Source: Straminergon stramineum
Taxonomy: Eukaryota > Streptophyta > Bryopsida > Hypnales > Calliergonaceae
DNA length: 64,000 bases
Direction of reading: 5' to 3'
Assembly (NCBI GenBank): GCA_963920665.1
Contig: OY987267.1
Coordinates: 22,568,001 to 22,632,000, forward strand
The translations under genes and the position numbers were made by a program. This document shows positions 59,911-64,000 of the stretch, piece after piece (the first letter of the stretch is position 1; every line of letters starts with the position of its first letter). The notes under the pieces are model-generated. The model did not search any database and was not told the origin of the DNA. It saw nothing but the letters and a program-made list of their open reading frames with translations.

Positions 59911-61015
59911 GATGAAATTGTGAAGAAGAGCTTGAAAGCTTAAAAATCAAATGCTCAAGACCCTAAACTTGGAGAAGAGAAAAGAAGAACAAATTTTCTA
60001 TAAGTGTTTGGAAGAGCATTTTCTCTACAACCCTAAATTCCCAATGCAACCCTAAATCTCTAATGAAACAAGCAAAAGTGTTCAAAAGAATAAAGTGCCT
60101 CAAAGATTATGAAAATAAAAGGCTCAATATTCTAGACCTTGAGAAGAAAAGATCATAACAAGTATACCATAAGTGTTTAGAAGAACACTCTCTCTACAAC
60201 CCTAAATCTCTAAGCCAACTAGAATAAGTGTTGAAAAGAAAATAAGGTCTATACTATGATTTTGAAAAGAAAATGTTCAATACTCAAACAAAATACATAG
60301 CTTTAGATATCATAACAAGCCCCCTACACGTGTTTAGAAGAACCTTCTCTCTACAAGTGTAAGCCTCTGAAGGAACAAGTTCAAGTGTTCAAATAAAAAT
60401 GAAGAGCCTACTAGGGTTTTCTCACCCTTCTTCTTTCTTTTCTAAAGTGGAAAAGTGAAAGGGTATAAATAGGAAAGTTCATTATTAACAAAGTTTTTGA
60501 AATCCATTTACTAAAGAGAGTGTGTTCTTTTTTTTTAATGAAGTGCTTGTTGTTTCCATAGGCTTATTTGGATTGCGTATACGACATTCACATGAGTAGA
60601 GGATATATAAGTAAATAAATTAATAAATCCATTGTGGACCGAAGTTTTTGAAAAAATTCCAAATGTATATGTATGTACGACAAATTACAATTGAAACAAC
60701 AACGAAAATTTTCTTCGACTTCTAGAAGCAATCTATATGACTGAATGTATGAATGACCTCACCAAATTGTTTAATAATTAATCTTTGGAAAGAAAAACAT
60801 CATAAATTTTCATAAAACTAATTTTCAATGAATTATTTTTCATTTTTATAATATCTTTTGGGGCACATTGAAGATTCCATTTTTGTGCTCAATGTTTGTC
60901 TTTTGAAATTATTGTAGTATAATATGTTCAAAGATGTCACATTTAAAGTGTTAGAAGTAAAAACTCAAATTTAAAAATAATTTGAAAATACTCTCACTAT
61001 ACTCTCAAATACTAT
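59911..61015. other. AT-rich intergenic sequence upstream of the MULE pseudogene
   Basis: Between 59935 and 60420 a diverged tandem repeat of about 120-150 bases is visible: AGAAGA, GTGTTTAGAAGAACA, TCTCTACAACCCTAAA and AAGTGTTCAAA words recur about four times. The rest is featureless. Confidence 0.5.
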
Positions 61016-61021
61016 GAATGG

Positions 61022-61138
61022 TGGCCATACACTGTGGCTCACAGTGCATGGTGAGGGCAGTGATAGCCATACACTATTGCTCACAGTGTATGGCTATCAC
61101 TGCCCTGGCCATGCACTGTGAGCCACAGTGTATGGCCA
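61022..61138. repeat. Nested 117-bp palindrome
   Basis: The left arm 61022-61076 and right arm 61084-61138 are reverse complements over 55 bases with about three mismatches, around a 7-base loop. Each arm contains a smaller palindrome, CCATACACTGTG-GCT-CACAGTGCATGG (written in parts), so the structure is palindromic at two scales. It marks the switch from AT-rich DNA to the GC-rich 3' part of the window. It could be a MITE, a small-RNA hairpin source or a cruciform; none is proven. Confidence 0.9.
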
Positions 61139-61268
61139 CATGGGAGTGTCGAAACGGACTGAAAGCGCCGGCGAAGGGCGACAGCGACGGAGCGATGAAG
61201 AAGAGGAGGCCTCGGAGGGATCAACAGGTTGAGAACCGGGTTGGGGGCTGGGGGCGGTCTTCAAGGTC

Positions 61269-61356
61269 GGGAGGGAGGGTTTGGTGGGAGGGTTTGGTGG
61301 GAGGGCAGGGTGGGGGGCAGGTTGTGGGGGCAGGCTGGGTGGCGGGCAGGTTGTGG
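61269..61356 (+). other. G-rich tract with many GGG runs
   Basis: At least ten runs of three or more G occur in about 88 bases, separated by short T/GT/CA spacers (GGGAGGGTTTGGTGGGAGGG). This satisfies the G-quadruplex pattern several times over. Pro-rich open frames on the opposite strand follow from this composition. Confidence 0.8.
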
Positions 61357-61388
61357 GTCCCCGGCGTTTTCCAGAAAACGTCGGGGAC
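61357..61388. repeat. GC-rich stem-loop
   Basis: GTCCCCGGCGTTTTC and GAAAACGTCGGGGAC form a 15-bp stem with one mismatch and a 2-base loop, directly after the G-rich tract. Confidence 0.7.
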
Positions 61389-61515
61389 TTAGTGCCGAGG
61401 ATGGGCCACATACGATGCTTTCTCTAGTACGGGAATGTCTGTAAAAGCATTCTATTCCGATCGATAGATGTCTGTACAGAGACCTTGGGTCTGAAGCAAG
61501 CAAATCATCATAAGC

Positions 61516-61522
61516 TATATAA
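61516..61522 (+). promoter_or_regulatory. Candidate TATA box
   Basis: TATATAA within AAGCTATATAAGATACC lies about 460 bases upstream of the start codon of the gene at 61981. That leaves room for a 5' UTR starting near 61545-61555. Downstream GTAAGC and GTGAGT sites (61613 and 61646) could support a 5'-UTR intron. Confidence 0.4.
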
Positions 61523-61980
61523 GATACCGCCATACATAAGTGATGGTACCGCGGAAGAGGACTACACTAGAGGACGTCCGTCGTTGCATTTCGTTGGCAG
61601 GTTGCACTTCTCATGTAAGCATCCGTCTGCAGAGAGTCGATCCCTGAGTGAGTATACGTTTTGGAGTCGGAGTTGTCAGGAGCGGTGATATTATGTACTC
61701 CGTATCAATTAATTTCTTCGCTTGATTGAAGATTGTTGTGGCAGAGATTTGTTGTGGAATGCATGCGAGTCCAAGGTATGGCATCATTGCTCTCCTTGAT
61801 TTACCCTTTCTCAAACACTGACTGACTCTGTTTTCGGTTTCAACAGTCTGACTCCATCAGCACATACAATAATTGTCGGTAATCCCATCGATCGGTGAAC
61901 TACGTTGTTTTGATCAGCACGGTCAAGCTTGTGAGTGAAGATCAAATTTCGTGCCTTCTTGCGACGAAAGCGCGCCCAAG

Positions 61981-63580
61981 ATGGCCGAGATCTTGATTGT
62001 AGCTCCCGTTTTAGCGGCATTCATTGCAGGCGTGAATGCGGTGATGAAAGTCGTATCCGTTTACGAGCAAATCCGTGCCCACCGTGCCAACCGCTCCCGG
62101 CGGCGCCGCGACGACCGCCACAAGACTGGCAAGAGCGATGGTGAGAGGCCGGACTACACTGCTCGCCCTCATAGAGTGTCCATGGGTTCCGGTGATAATC
62201 GTCTCGCTCGTCCATACCCACATTTACCAGAGGCTCCTAACATCACCAACGGCAGTTGTTCTTCTATTCGGAGATTTTCTCAAGTGGCAGGACCGTCGCA
62301 GCAATTGGCTGTTCGCAATTCCACCCCCCAGCTGACCCACAACGCCTCTGTGGGGGAACGTCAATTGCGCAACAGTTTCGGAGGCGTAATCCTTTTGACT
62401 CTCGAGCAGCAGGCACGAGACACGCATAAGGATACGAGCAAATACGGTTTGAGCACAGGTAAGGCAAACAATTTCAACTGAAATTTGCAGAACTCCGGTT
62501 TTGAATGTCAGTTCAGTGGAATAAGCATAGGAATAATTTTGAAACTGCTTTCAGTGAAGGTTTCAAAATTTAGCGGAGTTGACTTTCAAATCGCTTTCAG
62601 TGAAAGATTTTAAGCCAATTCCGTTAAATTGGCAGTATCCCATGCACCATTGTGACATTAATTTACATTAACTTGTCCCCATAGATATGCAAATTCGTAT
62701 GCAACTTACATTTCATCACAACATTGTGCACCTTTACACTAGAATTTCCACCCACCCACCCTCCTGGATCCCTAAATCATATCATTTTTTCCCTTGCTTG
62801 AGGGTTCATTGTGCCTTGATTCCTAATGGAATTGCGCCAATTGACGTTTCATTTTCTCCTTTGATATCTAGCACGGATACGGGTGTTTCTCCTATCGTTC
62901 ATTTGCCAATTTGACTGAAATTTCCCCATGTGCTTGAAATTGTTAAAGGTGCTAGGCCCAGGGGAAGCTCTAAATCTTCTGAAACTCTGGCAATGGAATC
63001 CGCCAAGGTCCACTGGAAGTCCCTCAAGTCGAGCGACTACGGCGTGAACACCGCCTACGCCAGGGCCGTGGCCGTAGTGGACTTTACCCATTCCAGCGTC
63101 ACGATGTTCGTGGAGAAGCACGAGACGTACTACCGGAGTTACAAGGTCAAGTCCTGTCCCGACATCGCAGGCTTTGTATTGAAGTATCAACAGCACGAGG
63201 TGTTCTCCGGAGAAGTCGTCGACGGGAAGCTGGACAGATGCAACCACGGCATCACGCCTGTGGAAGACGATGGCGAGTGCGCCTTTCAATCGTCGAATTG
63301 CTGGATGAAGTTGGGACTCAGTGCAGCGGGGATTGAAAGAGAGGTGGCACGAGACCCCATCTTTATGGAGATGGTGCGAGGAGCGGTTTTTGGATTGATT
63401 TGTTGTGTGCACAAGAAGCCCAGCTCCATGAATGTGGACATGCGATATGGAAATGGAGTGGACTTCGTGCATGTGGATACAGATGTGGGAGGCACACTGG
63501 AGAGAGGCCCGGATTGCTGTTTTAGCGTCTTTAGTATCTGTACAAATGGATGGTTGAGAGAGAAGGTGCTGGTTGGCTAA
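61981..63580 (+). CDS. Two-exon gene for a 369-residue protein of unknown function
   Basis: The start ATG 61981 has a strong context (CCAAGATGG). Exon 1 is 61981-62458, ending at a GTAAGG donor; exon 2 is 62949-63580, ending in TAA. The donor splits a Gly codon after its first base and the acceptor (TTAAAG) restores the same frame, giving 370 codons. Residues 1-31 are hydrophobic (MAEILIVAPVLAAFIAGVNA onward), like a membrane anchor or the N-terminal helix of some NLR-type proteins. Residues about 40-55 are very basic (RSRRRRDDRHK), followed by a Ser/Pro-rich linker to about 175. The exon-2 part (SSDYGVNTAYARAVAVVDF; HSSVTMFVEKHETYYRSYKV; RGAVFGLICCVHKKP) is compact, Cys-containing and codon-biased towards G/C at third positions, unlike everything else in the window. 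I do not recognise the family. An alternative is a separate gene starting at Met 62993. The acceptor has a weak pyrimidine tract. Confidence 0.6.
62459..62948 (+). other. Intron of the unknown gene
   Basis: GT at 62459-62460 and AG at 62947-62948. It is AT-richer than the exons. Around 62540-62620 two related segments (TTGAAACTGCTTTCAGTGAAGG and a CGCTTTCAGTGAAAGATT variant) form a small direct repeat. A competing acceptor (GATATCTAG near 62870) would bring in a stop codon. Confidence 0.5.
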
Positions 63581-64000
63581 AACAGGCATGTCAACGTCAA
63601 TTTCGTTAAAAGGGCGGTATTCCCATAGTTTGGCACTTTTCAGAACGAGTGTTCTGAAACATAAATTGGATTTGAAACGGTTATTTACAAATGTTTTGGG
63701 GGCGAGTAGAGTACGTACTGTACAGAGCGACTTTTCCTACAGTAATACGTCAAAATCTATAGTAATAACTTACAAATCCACTGATTTCTATTCTGAATGA
63801 TTCTATGCCAGACTGAGATCGAGGACTACCTTCGTTTAGTATTCGACCTTCACTTCCAGAATGAGGACGCAACCTCTGGCTCAATCTATTAATTTCAGAT
63901 CAAGTTGATCTGAGTTTTGATAAAGACAAGAAAAGAATCGAAGGTTTAGTCTCTCTGGAGATGCTGGTTTTGTGAAAGCACTAGCAAGGATTAAGGACCT
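63581..64000 (+). other. 3' flank of the unknown gene; possible start of another transcript
   Basis: No polyadenylation signal is obvious. Near 63810-63890 a frame reads QTEIEDYLRLVFDLHFQNED before a stop, and at the window edge another reads SGDAGFVKALARIKD. Either could be an exon of a gene continuing beyond 64000, but neither can be confirmed. Confidence 0.25.

Noticed and set aside
61097..61411. Pro-rich minus-strand frame near the G-rich tract
   Set aside because: It is the complement of the G-run tract and the nested palindrome. No start context or homologous motif supports a gene.
63945..63962. TTTAGTCTCTCTGGA match to the 56.2-kb tandem repeat
   Set aside because: About 14 shared bases with no extension either side; treated as coincidence.

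Overview
The window is eukaryotic nuclear DNA and almost certainly comes from a land-plant genome. It is strongly AT-rich, has GT-AG introns, plant-type transposase families (MULE and CACTA), AAACCCTA telomere-like motifs and very low gene density. The MULE-like proteins and the N4/N6-methyltransferase-like pseudogene resemble families I associate mainly with bryophytes, lycophytes, ferns and gymnosperms. A non-flowering plant is therefore my best guess, but the species cannot be fixed from the sequence.

Nearly everything is transposon-derived or repeat. Positions 1-1251 hold a decayed, multi-exon DNA-methyltransferase-like fragment. Positions 1500-11900 hold AT-rich sequence, two TTAA-bounded elements, a 545-bp tandem repeat and smaller tandem arrays. 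Positions 11951-15377 hold a remarkable GC- and CpG-rich composite foldback, made of CCGTCCGC-type minisatellites and three copies of a hairpin module, inserted into a 67-bp tandem repeat. Positions 16092-16320 hold a small unknown coding fragment. Positions 17151-21201 hold a nearly complete MULE-type transposase pseudogene (zinc finger, DDE region, SWIM finger). Positions 22800-29170 hold C-rich, G-poor sequence, a CACTA-type MITE and a region packed with CAATTTG motifs. Positions 30649-37075 hold a minus-strand, multi-exon transposase-like pseudogene interrupted by a CACTA-type element with an exact AAG target-site duplication, which itself carries a large foldback.

Positions 41292-47352 hold further CACTA-type elements (one with a CAA duplication) with nested foldback pieces. 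Positions 48050-51242 hold another C-rich, G-poor block and a second MITE copy. Positions 53170-56610 hold a TA microsatellite and several tandem or foldback repeats. Positions 57868-59910 hold a second, unrelated MULE transposase pseudogene on the minus strand.

The last 3 kb changes character. It has higher GC, a nested 117-bp palindrome, a G-rich tract, a TATA box and a two-exon gene (61981-63580) encoding a 369-residue protein of unknown function. This is the only apparently intact protein gene in the window. The genes do not form a pathway: the story is layered transposition and decay next to one probable host gene.
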